In this document: positions 35,461 to 43,403 of the stretch, one piece after another | Numbering within the stretch: the first letter of the stretch is position 1 | How the letters are laid out: the number at the start of each line of letters is the position of its first letter | Origin: Anaerolineae bacterium | GTDB lineage: Bacteria; Chloroflexota; Anaerolineae; Aggregatilineales; Phototrophicaceae | Reading direction: 5' to 3' | Assembly (NCBI GenBank): GCA_022843385.1 | Contig: JALHNT010000018.1 | Location: 62,001-126,000 of the forward strand | DNA length: 64,000 bases | Notes under the pieces: model-generated | Told to the model about the DNA's origin: nothing | The model's input: only the letters and a program-made list of their open reading frames with translations | Databases searched by the model: none | Made by a program: the position numbers and the translations under genes

Positions 35461-36468
35461 TCAATACATGAACCGCCCGTCGCTCATAATCTGGCGATCA
35501 TCGACCCACACGCTCGTTCGCTCCATCACCACATCCACATGCACCGGGCTGTCCCAGGTGGCACCGGTATAGGCGGCATAGGGATTGCCAAAGGCGACAT
35601 GAACACCAGGAAACTTCTCGTCCTGAAGCAAATTGCCGATGAGACGACCGAGAAACTCGTTGGTGCCAACCGCAAATTCGCCGATGCGCCGGCCATTTTC
35701 GACGCCGTCCAGGTATTGCCAGAATTCTTCCGTCATGCCCTGATCGGGATGCGAACAGCCCACCAGCAGTCCGTTCTCGATTTCCAGGCGGATTGGCTCT
35801 TTGAGCAGACCATATTTCTTGCTGAAGAAGTCGCCCATGATCGAAGCCGTAATGATGCCTTCGACATTCACTGGCGAGGTGAACGTCTCGCCTTCGGGTA
35901 GATTGCCCCATTTACCTGGCTCGCGATAGAAGCCATCCCAGATAACCCATTTCAGACGTTCGTGATCGAAGTGGCCCGTCAAATCTGTTCCACTGGCGTT
36001 GGTCACGCGAATCTGTTTACAGGCTTTCACGATCTCGTACACCTCATGGGTTCGCCTGGCGACCTGATGATAATCCGCCCGCATTCCCGTCCGCATAATC
36101 TCAGGGGTAATCCCGATCATATGCCCGTGACGAACCTGATACTTCTCCCGCAGCGTTTCGACCAGCGGGATGCGAAAGCGGATCTCGCCTTTTTGACCGG
36201 AAGCGGCATAGAAAGTTGCGGTTGGCCGATACTCATCCAGAAATGCCCACAAGGATTGCGGCACTTCCAGCAAGGGGCGCTCGCCGATCCCTTCCAGTGT
36301 TTTCACCACCACCTCAGCACCCCGTTCCCGCGCTACCTGAGCCAGCGCAGCGCCGATATCCTGAGTGGGTTCGTCGGTGAACACGATCACGCGATCCGAC
36401 GATTGGATATTCAGACAGGTTTCTACGGCCGTTTTTGCGCCGGGCATCAATTCGGAATCGGTAGACAT
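35461..36468 (-). CDS. M29-family metallo-aminopeptidase
   Basis: A 335-residue protein resembling M29 (AmpS/PepS-type) leucyl aminopeptidases, which use two metals to remove N-terminal residues. The N-terminal half has the Rossmann-like segment SSDRVIVFTDEPTQDIG. The C-terminal half has family blocks NASGTDLTG, GNLPEGETFTSPV (metal-ligand Glu), IGEFAVGTNEF, HVAFGNPYAAYTG and DSPVHVDVVM (His/Asp ligands). The usual length is 360-410, so it is slightly short at the N-terminus. It has no signal peptide and is cytoplasmic. It is the last gene of the Dpp/amidohydrolase operon, consistent with breakdown of imported peptides. Confidence 0.82.
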   Translation of the reverse strand: MSTDSELMPGAKTAVETCLNIQSSDRVIVFTDEPTQDIGAALAQVARERGAEVVVKTLEGIGERPLLEVPQSLWAFLDEYRPTATFYAASGQKGEIRFRIPLVETLREKYQVRHGHMIGITPEIMRTGMRADYHQVARRTHEVYEIVKACKQIRVTNASGTDLTGHFDHERLKWVIWDGFYREPGKWGNLPEGETFTSPVNVEGIITASIMGDFFSKKYGLLKEPIRLEIENGLLVGCSHPDQGMTEEFWQYLDGVENGRRIGEFAVGTNEFLGRLIGNLLQDEKFPGVHVAFGNPYAAYTGATWDSPVHVDVVMERTSVWVDDRQIMSDGRFMY

Positions 36469-36486
36469 GCTGCTCTTTCTCTGGTT

Positions 36487-37257
36487 TCAGCCGGGCCTGA
36501 GCGCCAGCGCATCAATCACAATCCGAGCCTCGCCGGTGAAATCCGGCGCGACCAGGACGGAACGCGCCGGCGGAATCAGTCCCGCGAAGTGCTGTTTGGT
36601 CGCCTCATTGAACAGTGGGTAAGGTTCGAAGGCATACAGGTAAATGGTCAGCTTGATCAGATCAGCAAAACCCCCGCCCCTGGCCGCCAGCCGTGCTTCC
36701 AGATCAGCCAACAGGCTGTGAGACGCTTCGCCCAGGTCGCTGCCCTGACCACGAAGACCGTTCCACATGACGAACGGGCCGCTTTCGATGGCCTCGCCGC
36801 TTCTCTCGCTGCCCAACGGACGCAGCCACTCGGTTGCCTGCTGCTGCGACAGAGCAGGATCCGCGCAGGCCATCCAATCCATCTCGATCAAGGCGTGCAT
36901 GGCGACATCGGCGACTTCGTGATAGTTGAAGAGGGGCGGCTCATGACCGAGGAAATCCATGATCCCCTGCTGGATGATGGAGCGCTGCCCGGTCACTTTA
37001 GGGAAAGCCGACACTTCAAATACCTGCTGCCGATCCAGACCGGCCGCCTGGGTCACCTGCTCAAGATGCCCCAGCGTAATCCGCACCGACTCGTTCATGT
37101 CGGTTGATGGATCACGCAGCACACCCGGCTGGGGCATGGCAGCGCCAATTTGTCCGGCGGCGAAGAACACACCACCCGCGACGAGTCCCTGTGAACGGAA
37201 GCCGGTTGAGGGGGGCGCCGACTCGGTTTCGATGCGTACTTTTCTGGCGTCGCTCAT
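36487..37257 (-). CDS. Tandem RidA/YjgF-like protein, first domain lacking the catalytic arginine
   Basis: A 256-residue protein that appears to hold two Rid folds. The C-terminal copy (about 158-256) has FADLIKLTIYLYAFEPYPLFNEATKQHF and the active-site arginine R232 in PPARSVLVAPDF. The N-terminal copy (about 18-130) has GVFFAAGQIGAAMPQPG, but its equivalent position (PPLFNYHEV, 107-115) has no arginine. Rid proteins hydrolyse reactive enamines/imines or act as related deaminases. Single-domain members are about 130 residues. It sits 3 bp after the amidohydrolase gene and 18 bp before the aminopeptidase, so it belongs to the same degradation pathway. Confidence 0.7.
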   Translation of the reverse strand: MSDARKVRIETESAPPSTGFRSQGLVAGGVFFAAGQIGAAMPQPGVLRDPSTDMNESVRITLGHLEQVTQAAGLDRQQVFEVSAFPKVTGQRSIIQQGIMDFLGHEPPLFNYHEVADVAMHALIEMDWMACADPALSQQQATEWLRPLGSERSGEAIESGPFVMWNGLRGQGSDLGEASHSLLADLEARLAARGGGFADLIKLTIYLYAFEPYPLFNEATKQHFAGLIPPARSVLVAPDFTGEARIVIDALALRPG

Positions 37258-37260
37258 CGC

Positions 37261-38511
37261 TCAATGAACTTTCTCGAAGAAACCGCTGAGATCATACAGC
37301 GGCAACTGGATTTCTTTGCCCGACTGGAAGACGCGGGAGACGCTCGTCAGGTTACGAATATCATCCAGCGGATTCTTGTCCAGCAACACCAGGTCGGCGA
37401 CCTTGCCGGCTTCAATCGTGCCCAGGTCGGCGCTGCGGTGCAGAATCTCAGCCGCTGTCTTGGTGGCTGCCAGCAGCGCTTCCATATTCGACATGCCAAT
37501 TTCGACCAGCAGTTCACATTCCTTCGCCAGCGATGCATGGGGATTATCGGCGTCGGTCCCTGCCGCGATCTTCACACCCGCCTTATAGGCTTTGGCTAAA
37601 CACTCCATCGATACCGCGCTGACCTCGGCGCTCTTGCGGGCGATGTGTGGGCCGAACCCCATCTTCTCGCCAAATTTCTCCAGACTCCAGGCGATGGCCT
37701 GGGTTGGCACAATCGGCGTGTTGGTTTCCAGCAGCATGTCGATGCATTCCTGATCCATGAAGGTGGCATGATCGATGAAATCCACGCCTGCCAGGATCGC
37801 ATTCTTGATCGACTGAGCGCTACCGGTATGACACGAGGTCAGCCGCCCCGGCTTATGCGCTTCTTCAACAATCGCTCGCATCTCCTCAACGGTAAACTGC
37901 GTCCAGCCCGGTTCGGAGATCAATCGTCCACCGCCCCCGCCAATCGTCGATGCGCCGTAGATCTTGACGACATCCACACCTGCTTTGAGATGCAGCCGTG
38001 CTTCGCGTCTCGCTTCATCCACACCGGTCACTTCAACGCCATGACTACCGCTGCCCGGTCGGAAGCCGCCGGTCTGGGCGATCAGTGGCCCACTGGCGAT
38101 GACGCGCGGCCCAGGGGTGTAACCGTCACGAATAGCCTCTTTCATGGCAACGGCCATAAATTCTCCAGCGCCAGCGTCGCGGACAGTGGTCACGCCGCTC
38201 TGCAACCAGACTTTGGCAGCGTTGGCCGCTTTAAAAACCTTCGTGGCAATCATCTCGTCCGCCATATGGGTGACTTCAGCCGCCCCCCCGACGGGCTGGA
38301 GCAGGAGCAGAAAGAGATGAAAGTGAGTATCGATCAGACCGGGAATCAGCACCTGATTGGGCGCATCAATGACGGTCGCGCCCGCCGCATCAATCTGCCC
38401 CTGGGCGGCAACCCGGACGATGCGCCCATCTTCGACCAGCACCGATGCTTTCTCCTGTAAGGAGGCACCCGTTCCATCAATCAGTTTGCCAACGTTAAAC
38501 AGCTGTTTCAC
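37261..38511 (-). CDS. Amidohydrolase-family metal-dependent hydrolase (prolidase/imidazolonepropionase-like)
   Basis: A 416-residue enzyme. The preferred start is GTG 38511 with GGAGAAAACATT upstream, which gives the normal N-terminus VKQLFNVGKLIDGTG. The metal site is complete: PGLIDTHFHLF (HxH), VVKIYGAS (bridging Lys), SCHTGSAQS (His), FIDHATFM (His) and AAGTDADN (Asp). The C-terminus contains LGTIEAGKVADLVLLDKNPL, typical of this family. Members hydrolyse Xaa-Pro or N-acyl dipeptides, or cyclic amides. It lies between the DppC-type permease gene and the Rid gene, pointing to breakdown of an imported amide or peptide. Confidence 0.88.
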   Translation of the reverse strand: MKQLFNVGKLIDGTGASLQEKASVLVEDGRIVRVAAQGQIDAAGATVIDAPNQVLIPGLIDTHFHLFLLLLQPVGGAAEVTHMADEMIATKVFKAANAAKVWLQSGVTTVRDAGAGEFMAVAMKEAIRDGYTPGPRVIASGPLIAQTGGFRPGSGSHGVEVTGVDEARREARLHLKAGVDVVKIYGASTIGGGGGRLISEPGWTQFTVEEMRAIVEEAHKPGRLTSCHTGSAQSIKNAILAGVDFIDHATFMDQECIDMLLETNTPIVPTQAIAWSLEKFGEKMGFGPHIARKSAEVSAVSMECLAKAYKAGVKIAAGTDADNPHASLAKECELLVEIGMSNMEALLAATKTAAEILHRSADLGTIEAGKVADLVLLDKNPLDDIRNLTSVSRVFQSGKEIQLPLYDLSGFFEKVH

Positions 38512-38546
38512 AATGTTTTCTCCTGTCATCTGTCTTATAGCAGAAA

Positions 38547-39515
38547 TCAATCATTTCGCAGGGATGGATCGAGCGCCTGCCGAATGCCATCCCCCAGATA
38601 ATTGAAGGCCAGCAAGGTCAACGCCAGCGTTAAGCCCGGCGCAATCAACAAATGGGGAAACGAGCGATAGCTCTTGACCCCTTCAGCGATCATCAGCCCC
38701 CAGGAAGGAACCGGCGGTCGGGTGCCAAGTCCGAGATACGAAAGACCGGCTTCCAGCATAATCACATTGGGAATGCCAAAGGCGATGGCAACCAGCACCG
38801 GTGCCAGGATGTTCGGCAGGATGTGGTGGGTCATCAGATGGCGATTGGTCGCGCCAATCGCCCGCGCGGCCACGATGAACTCTTTCTCTTTCAGCGCCAG
38901 CACCTCGCCGCGCACGATGCGTGAAATCGTCAGCCAGAACACCAGGCCGAGCGCGATCAACACACCGAGCAGCCCGCCGGTGGCATCATTGATTTCGGAT
39001 AACGCATTCGCCAATGCTGATTCCGATTCGCTCAGTGTCCCTTGCAGATAGGTCATGATGATGATGATGAACAGCAAAGAGGGGAAGGCATACAGCACAT
39101 CAATGATGCGCTGGATCAGCATATCCACCCAACCGCCGAAGAAACCGGAAATGATGCCAATCGGCACCCCAACCAGGATGATGACCGTTTGGGCGATCAA
39201 ACTGACCAGCAGCGATACCCGCGCCCCGTAGATCAGGCGGGACAACATATCGCGCCCCAACGCATCCGTGCCAAGCAGGTATTCGCTGGAAGGGGCGGCT
39301 GTGATGGCGGCGAAATTCACCTCATCGTAATCATAAGGCGCGATCAGCGGTGCCAGGATGGCGACGACCACCAGCAGCAGAACAAAGATCGCGCTGACAA
39401 GCGCCGCCTTGTTCCGGCTAAAGCGCCGCGCGAACTTCCTGATCGGCCTTTGGTGCTGTGGCAGCGGAACTTCAATGGATACGACGGTCGTTCTGGTCAG
39501 GCTGTTCATCATCAT
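38547..39515 (-). CDS. Dipeptide/oligopeptide-type ABC transporter permease (DppC)
   Basis: A 322-residue permease. Any of the first three ATG codons may be the start; all overlap or abut the DppB stop. The OppC_N segment is KFARRFSRNKAALVSAIFVL (TM1). LLGTDALGRDMLSRLIYGARVSL, the EAA motif AARAIGATNRHLMTHHILPNI and the C-terminal NYLGDGIRQALDPSL complete the DppC pattern. Unlike the OppC at 5999 it has a normal-sized first outer loop. It pairs with the adjacent DppB. Confidence 0.93.
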   Translation of the reverse strand: MMMNSLTRTTVVSIEVPLPQHQRPIRKFARRFSRNKAALVSAIFVLLLVVVAILAPLIAPYDYDEVNFAAITAAPSSEYLLGTDALGRDMLSRLIYGARVSLLVSLIAQTVIILVGVPIGIISGFFGGWVDMLIQRIIDVLYAFPSLLFIIIIMTYLQGTLSESESALANALSEINDATGGLLGVLIALGLVFWLTISRIVRGEVLALKEKEFIVAARAIGATNRHLMTHHILPNILAPVLVAIAFGIPNVIMLEAGLSYLGLGTRPPVPSWGLMIAEGVKSYRSFPHLLIAPGLTLALTLLAFNYLGDGIRQALDPSLRND

Positions 39516-40441
39516 CCAAACTTGATACGCGGGTCCAGGATGGTGTAGGCAATATCTACCACCAGATTCATGACCATCACCAGCGTCGCATACAGGAGCG
39601 TTGTGCCGATGATAACCGGGTAGTCGCGCGCGGTCACCGACGTGACAAAGTGGCGACCGATGCCCGGTATGTTGAGGATGGACTCCACGAAAAACGATCC
39701 CGTCACCACATTGACCAGACTGATACCGGCCACCGTCACCACCGAGATCATGGCATTTGGTAGGACATGACCGATATGCACATTGCGACTGGAGACGCCT
39801 TTGGCGCGGGCCGTGCGGATGTAGTCCTGCGACAGGACTTCCAACACTGCCGAGCGGGTGTAACGGGCAATCGTCGCCATCGGCCCCAGCCCCAACGCGA
39901 TCACGGGAATGATGACGCGGTTGGAGAGGATGCCATCCCAGCCGCCGGTGGGAAGCAAGTCAAATTGAATGGACAGCAGAATGACCAGCAGGCTGGCAAC
40001 CACATAATTCGGCGTGGAAATCCCGATCACCGAGAGAAACGTGGTCACATAATCCAGGGTCGTGTTAGGCCGAAGCGCCCCCAGCACGCCCAGCAGCAGA
40101 CCGCCGATCACAGCAAACGTCATTGCCAGCAGACCGAGCTGAAGCGATATGGGAAAATAATCGACCAGCAAACCAGTGACACTCTGCCCGGCACGCATAT
40201 ACGAGTCACCCAGATCGGCACGGGAGAGGATGCCCCACAAAAAGATCAGGTATTGTTCCCAGACGGGTTTGTCCAGCCCATATTTGGCGTTCAAATTCTC
40301 GATGACATGCAGCGGCAATGGGCGACCCTGGTTATCCCAGGGACTCCCTGGTGTGGCATGCATCAGGAAAAAAGTGATCGTAAAGATTGCGAGAATCGTG
40401 GGGATCATCCACAACAGGCGTCGCAGCAAATACGTTCTCAA
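39512..40441 (-). CDS. Dipeptide/oligopeptide-type ABC transporter permease (DppB)
   Basis: A 309-residue permease: TM1 MRTYLLRRLLWMIPTILAIF, the loop GLDKPVWEQYLIFLWGIL, then five helices. The coupling motif is TARAKGVSSRNVHIGHVLPNAM and the end is LDPRIKFG. It overlaps the DppC gene by 4 bp and follows the binding-protein gene after an 80-bp gap containing a stem-loop. No cognate DppD/DppF ATPases are encoded in this operon. Confidence 0.93.
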   Translation of the reverse strand: MRTYLLRRLLWMIPTILAIFTITFFLMHATPGSPWDNQGRPLPLHVIENLNAKYGLDKPVWEQYLIFLWGILSRADLGDSYMRAGQSVTGLLVDYFPISLQLGLLAMTFAVIGGLLLGVLGALRPNTTLDYVTTFLSVIGISTPNYVVASLLVILLSIQFDLLPTGGWDGILSNRVIIPVIALGLGPMATIARYTRSAVLEVLSQDYIRTARAKGVSSRNVHIGHVLPNAMISVVTVAGISLVNVVTGSFFVESILNIPGIGRHFVTSVTARDYPVIIGTTLLYATLVMVMNLVVDIAYTILDPRIKFG

Positions 40442-40478
40442 GGCACGATCCTCTTACGAATTGTTCGACGGCAAGCCC

Positions 40479-40508
40479 GCTGGAGGGTGGATTCGTCCGC
40501 CCTCCAGC
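40479..40508 (-). terminator. Stem-loop after binding-protein gene
   Basis: GCTGGAGGG (40479-40487) and CCCTCCAGC (40500-40508) form a perfect 9-bp stem with a 12-nt loop, 13 nt after the binding-protein stop and before dppB. No U-run follows, suggesting transcript stabilisation or attenuation. Confidence 0.6.
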
Positions 40509-40520
40509 CTGAGAGCTGAT

Positions 40521-42149
40521 TTAACGGCTAACCATTAAACCTGACGGGTGGGCATAGCGGAACATGAGTCCCACCGGCGTCATGATTTCGACAAAGTTCT
40601 GAACATGGGGACGGATCAGCCACGTCTGGCTTTCGTAAACCAGCGAGATAATCGGCACCTGTTCGTTGATAATCGCTTCAGCGTCCTGATACATCTCAGC
40701 GCGCTTGACTGGATCGACTTCGACAATCGCCGCGCGGATCAAATCGACATAACTCTGCTCGTCAAAGCGCGAGCGCTTGAGCGAATTATCCGGGTCGAAC
40801 AGAGCATTCTGGAATTGACTGGCATCCTGAATGCCAGCCCAGTTGAGACCGTAGTACAGATTGAAGGACTGCTCATTGCGCGAAATGCGCCATTCGCGCA
40901 TGGCGCTCGGCTCCAGCGGATTGAGCGTCACATTGATGCCCAGCGATTCCGACCACATCGCCTGGATGGCCTGCATCGTTAACTGAGCTTCGTCCACGCT
41001 CCAGAAGGTCACTTCAAACTCAGGGAAGCCTTCACCGCCGGGATAACCAGCCTGCGCCAGCAATTCCTGCGCCAGGGCAACATCATACTGGTAGCCGAAG
41101 GCCGCATCAGGATTGTGGCTGGAGAGCTGTGGCGGGCTGAGGCTGATGGCCGGGGCCTTCGCGCCGCGCAGCACATTGGCTGAAAGCACCTGACGATCAA
41201 TCGACAGCGACAGCGCCTGACGCACGCGCACATCGTCGGTTGGGGCATTCTTGGTATCCATAATCAGGATGACCGAACCGGCAATCGGCACCGGCGTCAG
41301 CATTTCCGAGTATTCCGGGTCGGCAGCCAGGCGCGGAATTTCACCCGCCGGAGCAATCGCCACATCTACTTCACCCGCCTCAAAGGCCGGAACCGCGGTG
41401 TTCCAGGCATCAGCCATCAACACAAACTCAACGCGATCCACTGCGCGGCTGTCTTTCCAGATGCCGTTGTAATACGGGTTTTTCTCAAAGACCATCAGTT
41501 GGTCATGATCCCATTGCGTGAGCATATAGGGACCGTTGCCCACATGATTGCCAGCTTCCATCCACTGGTCGCCATGTTTTTCGATCAGATCCACCCGAAC
41601 CGGAAGGTAGTTGGAGTTGCCGACGTAGGACAGGAAGAACGGCGTGGGGCGTTCCAGTTCAATGATCAGCGTCCGTTCATCGGGCGCGGATAGACCAACC
41701 TCTTCCGGATCGGTGATTTCGCCCGAATTGTAGGCCTGACCGTTACGGATCGGGAAGAATTCCTGTGCCGAATAGGCGGCGGTGGCTGGATTGAGCTGGC
41801 GCAGATAGGACTGGCGATAATGCTCGGCGGTCACTGGCTCGTTATCGCTCCAGCGCAAGCCTTCGCGCAGGGTGAAGGTATAGGTCAACCCATCTTCGGA
41901 AATAGTCCAGCTCTCGGCAGCTAAGGGGGTGATTTCAGTCGAGGAATAGGCATCGACCAACGGTTCGTATAAACTAAAAAATTCCTGAAAACCAAACCCA
42001 CCCTGCGCCGGGTCTAAGCCGGTGGGTTCGTTGGCTGGCTGCCGTAGGACGATGGGTTCCTGGGCGGATAGAACCCCCGGAGCCAGCACCAGGACGAGGC
42101 TGGTCAATAAAACCAGCACCAAAGGAATCCGGCACAACAACTTTTTCAT
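40521..42149 (-). CDS. Extracellular solute-binding protein, family 5 (peptide type)
   Basis: A 542-residue DppA/OppA-like protein. The signal peptide is MKKLLCRIPLVLVLLTSLVL running to about residue 29 (VLSAQE). Landmarks are EPTGLDPAQGGFGFQEFFSLYEPLV, EDGLTYTFTLREGLRWSDNEPV, NHVGNGPYMLTQWDHDQLMVFEKNPYY and DVRVRQALSLSIDRQVL. Length is normal for the family. AAGGAG precedes the ATG by about ten bases. In this operon, with aminopeptidase and amidohydrolases, a peptide or N-acyl amino acid ligand is likely. Confidence 0.93.
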   Translation of the reverse strand: MKKLLCRIPLVLVLLTSLVLVLAPGVLSAQEPIVLRQPANEPTGLDPAQGGFGFQEFFSLYEPLVDAYSSTEITPLAAESWTISEDGLTYTFTLREGLRWSDNEPVTAEHYRQSYLRQLNPATAAYSAQEFFPIRNGQAYNSGEITDPEEVGLSAPDERTLIIELERPTPFFLSYVGNSNYLPVRVDLIEKHGDQWMEAGNHVGNGPYMLTQWDHDQLMVFEKNPYYNGIWKDSRAVDRVEFVLMADAWNTAVPAFEAGEVDVAIAPAGEIPRLAADPEYSEMLTPVPIAGSVILIMDTKNAPTDDVRVRQALSLSIDRQVLSANVLRGAKAPAISLSPPQLSSHNPDAAFGYQYDVALAQELLAQAGYPGGEGFPEFEVTFWSVDEAQLTMQAIQAMWSESLGINVTLNPLEPSAMREWRISRNEQSFNLYYGLNWAGIQDASQFQNALFDPDNSLKRSRFDEQSYVDLIRAAIVEVDPVKRAEMYQDAEAIINEQVPIISLVYESQTWLIRPHVQNFVEIMTPVGLMFRYAHPSGLMVSR

Positions 42150-42170
42150 AACACATGTTCTCCTTTTCGC

Positions 42171-43403
42171 CTACGACCGATCAATTGACGATTCGGACAA
42201 AGCAGAAGCAGCGGCGCTTCGTTGCATTGTTCCTTTAATCATGACCGCACTGATCTGAGAAAGCGCTTCGATGTTCTGTAACGGATCGCTTTCGACAAAC
42301 AACAGATCAGCCCGGTAGCGCGGACGGAAAAAGCCTGACTCCAGATAGGGCTTAAGCGCTTTTGCCCCATTCTGGGTCGCTGTGCACAGGACAGCCGCCG
42401 GACTTAATCCCGCCCGGTGTAGTTCGAGGCACTCGCGATAAACGTCGCCCGCCAGGAAAGCGGCATTGGTGCCGCAGATGATTTCGACCCCCGCCTGGTG
42501 CGCCAGCAGCAGCCTGTCCGGGGCGATGCGCTGCTGACCGACCATCTGGATGACACCGGGGCTAAACCCGGCAGCCGGCCCGAATTCGCGGATCGTCGCG
42601 CCCAATGCGAGATTGGGTGCCAGCGCGATCCCTTTGGCGACCATGATCGGGATGTGCGAGTCTTGCAGACCAAAGGCGCAGCCGATGGAGCGCACGCCAG
42701 CCTCTAAACAGCGATCAATCGCGGCGGATGAAATCGCCTGGGCATGAACGAAACAACCAGCCTGTCTCGCCTGAGTGACGATTTCATGCAGTTCATCCGG
42801 CGAGAACGCCAGCCGGTGTCGGCTGGTTTGGTGGGGATCGGGATGGAATTCCAGTGGAACATCGGCGTATAGCACAATCCGCTCGGCACCCTGCTTAATC
42901 AGTTCCCGGACCGCGCGCCGGGCATCATCTGCTCCCTGTACCTCACGAACGCCGTACAACCTGTGAAAATTGGACGCGCCCGCCGGGATGAGCGGTGATA
43001 ACGCCGGATAAAGCTGTGGCCCCGGCAGACGCCCCTCAATGATGCTGGCTTGCAGGTCGATGTCCATCCGATCATCCGCGCCCATGCTGGCGACGCTGGT
43101 CACACCACCCGCGACCCAGCGTTCAGATGCCTGTTTGGCCTGCCAGACATAGTCTCCGTAGCTGTTCGGTCTTGCGCCATTGTCGGCGACAGTCAGGCCA
43201 GCCAGAAACGCGGTGTCAACCAAGCCGGGCAGACAGTATTCGGAGGAACGATCCATGATGGCGGTGCCATCCGGGAGATTGGCCGGTTTATCAAAGCCGA
43301 CGATGCGACCGTCATCGATCAGCAGGCATTCAGCCCGATGATGCTCAACCCCGTCGGGCGTGAGATCAATGAAGCCGGCAGCAAGAATCGCTGATTTACC
43401 CAT
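42171..43403 (-). CDS. Amidohydrolase-fold protein lacking most metal ligands (probable pseudoenzyme)
   Basis: A 410-residue protein starting at ATG 43403 behind AGAGGGGG; a longer frame upstream is not protein-like. The overall amidohydrolase sequence is kept (CLLIDDGRIVGFD, EYCLPGLVDT, CTATQNGAKALKP, RADLLFVESDPLQNI). The expected metal residues are largely gone: DTAFLAGL (63-70) replaces DxHxH, IVLYADV (176-182) has Leu where the bridging Lys belongs, IGCAFG (240-245) replaces the EHG histidine, and GTNAAF (311-316) has Asn for the catalytic Asp. Only His220 in FVHAQA remains. The frame is intact, so it is not a decayed gene. It overlaps by 8 bp the intact paralogue upstream; a structural or regulatory role is inferred. 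Confidence 0.8.
   Translation of the reverse strand: MGKSAILAAGFIDLTPDGVEHHRAECLLIDDGRIVGFDKPANLPDGTAIMDRSSEYCLPGLVDTAFLAGLTVADNGARPNSYGDYVWQAKQASERWVAGGVTSVASMGADDRMDIDLQASIIEGRLPGPQLYPALSPLIPAGASNFHRLYGVREVQGADDARRAVRELIKQGAERIVLYADVPLEFHPDPHQTSRHRLAFSPDELHEIVTQARQAGCFVHAQAISSAAIDRCLEAGVRSIGCAFGLQDSHIPIMVAKGIALAPNLALGATIREFGPAAGFSPGVIQMVGQQRIAPDRLLLAHQAGVEIICGTNAAFLAGDVYRECLELHRAGLSPAAVLCTATQNGAKALKPYLESGFFRPRYRADLLFVESDPLQNIEALSQISAVMIKGTMQRSAAASALSESSIDRS

Noticed and set aside
42171..43403. Calling the degenerate amidohydrolase a pseudogene
   Set aside because: The frame is full length with a good ribosome site and family-wide conservation outside the metal site. Loss is confined to ligands, which fits a pseudoenzyme better than decay.
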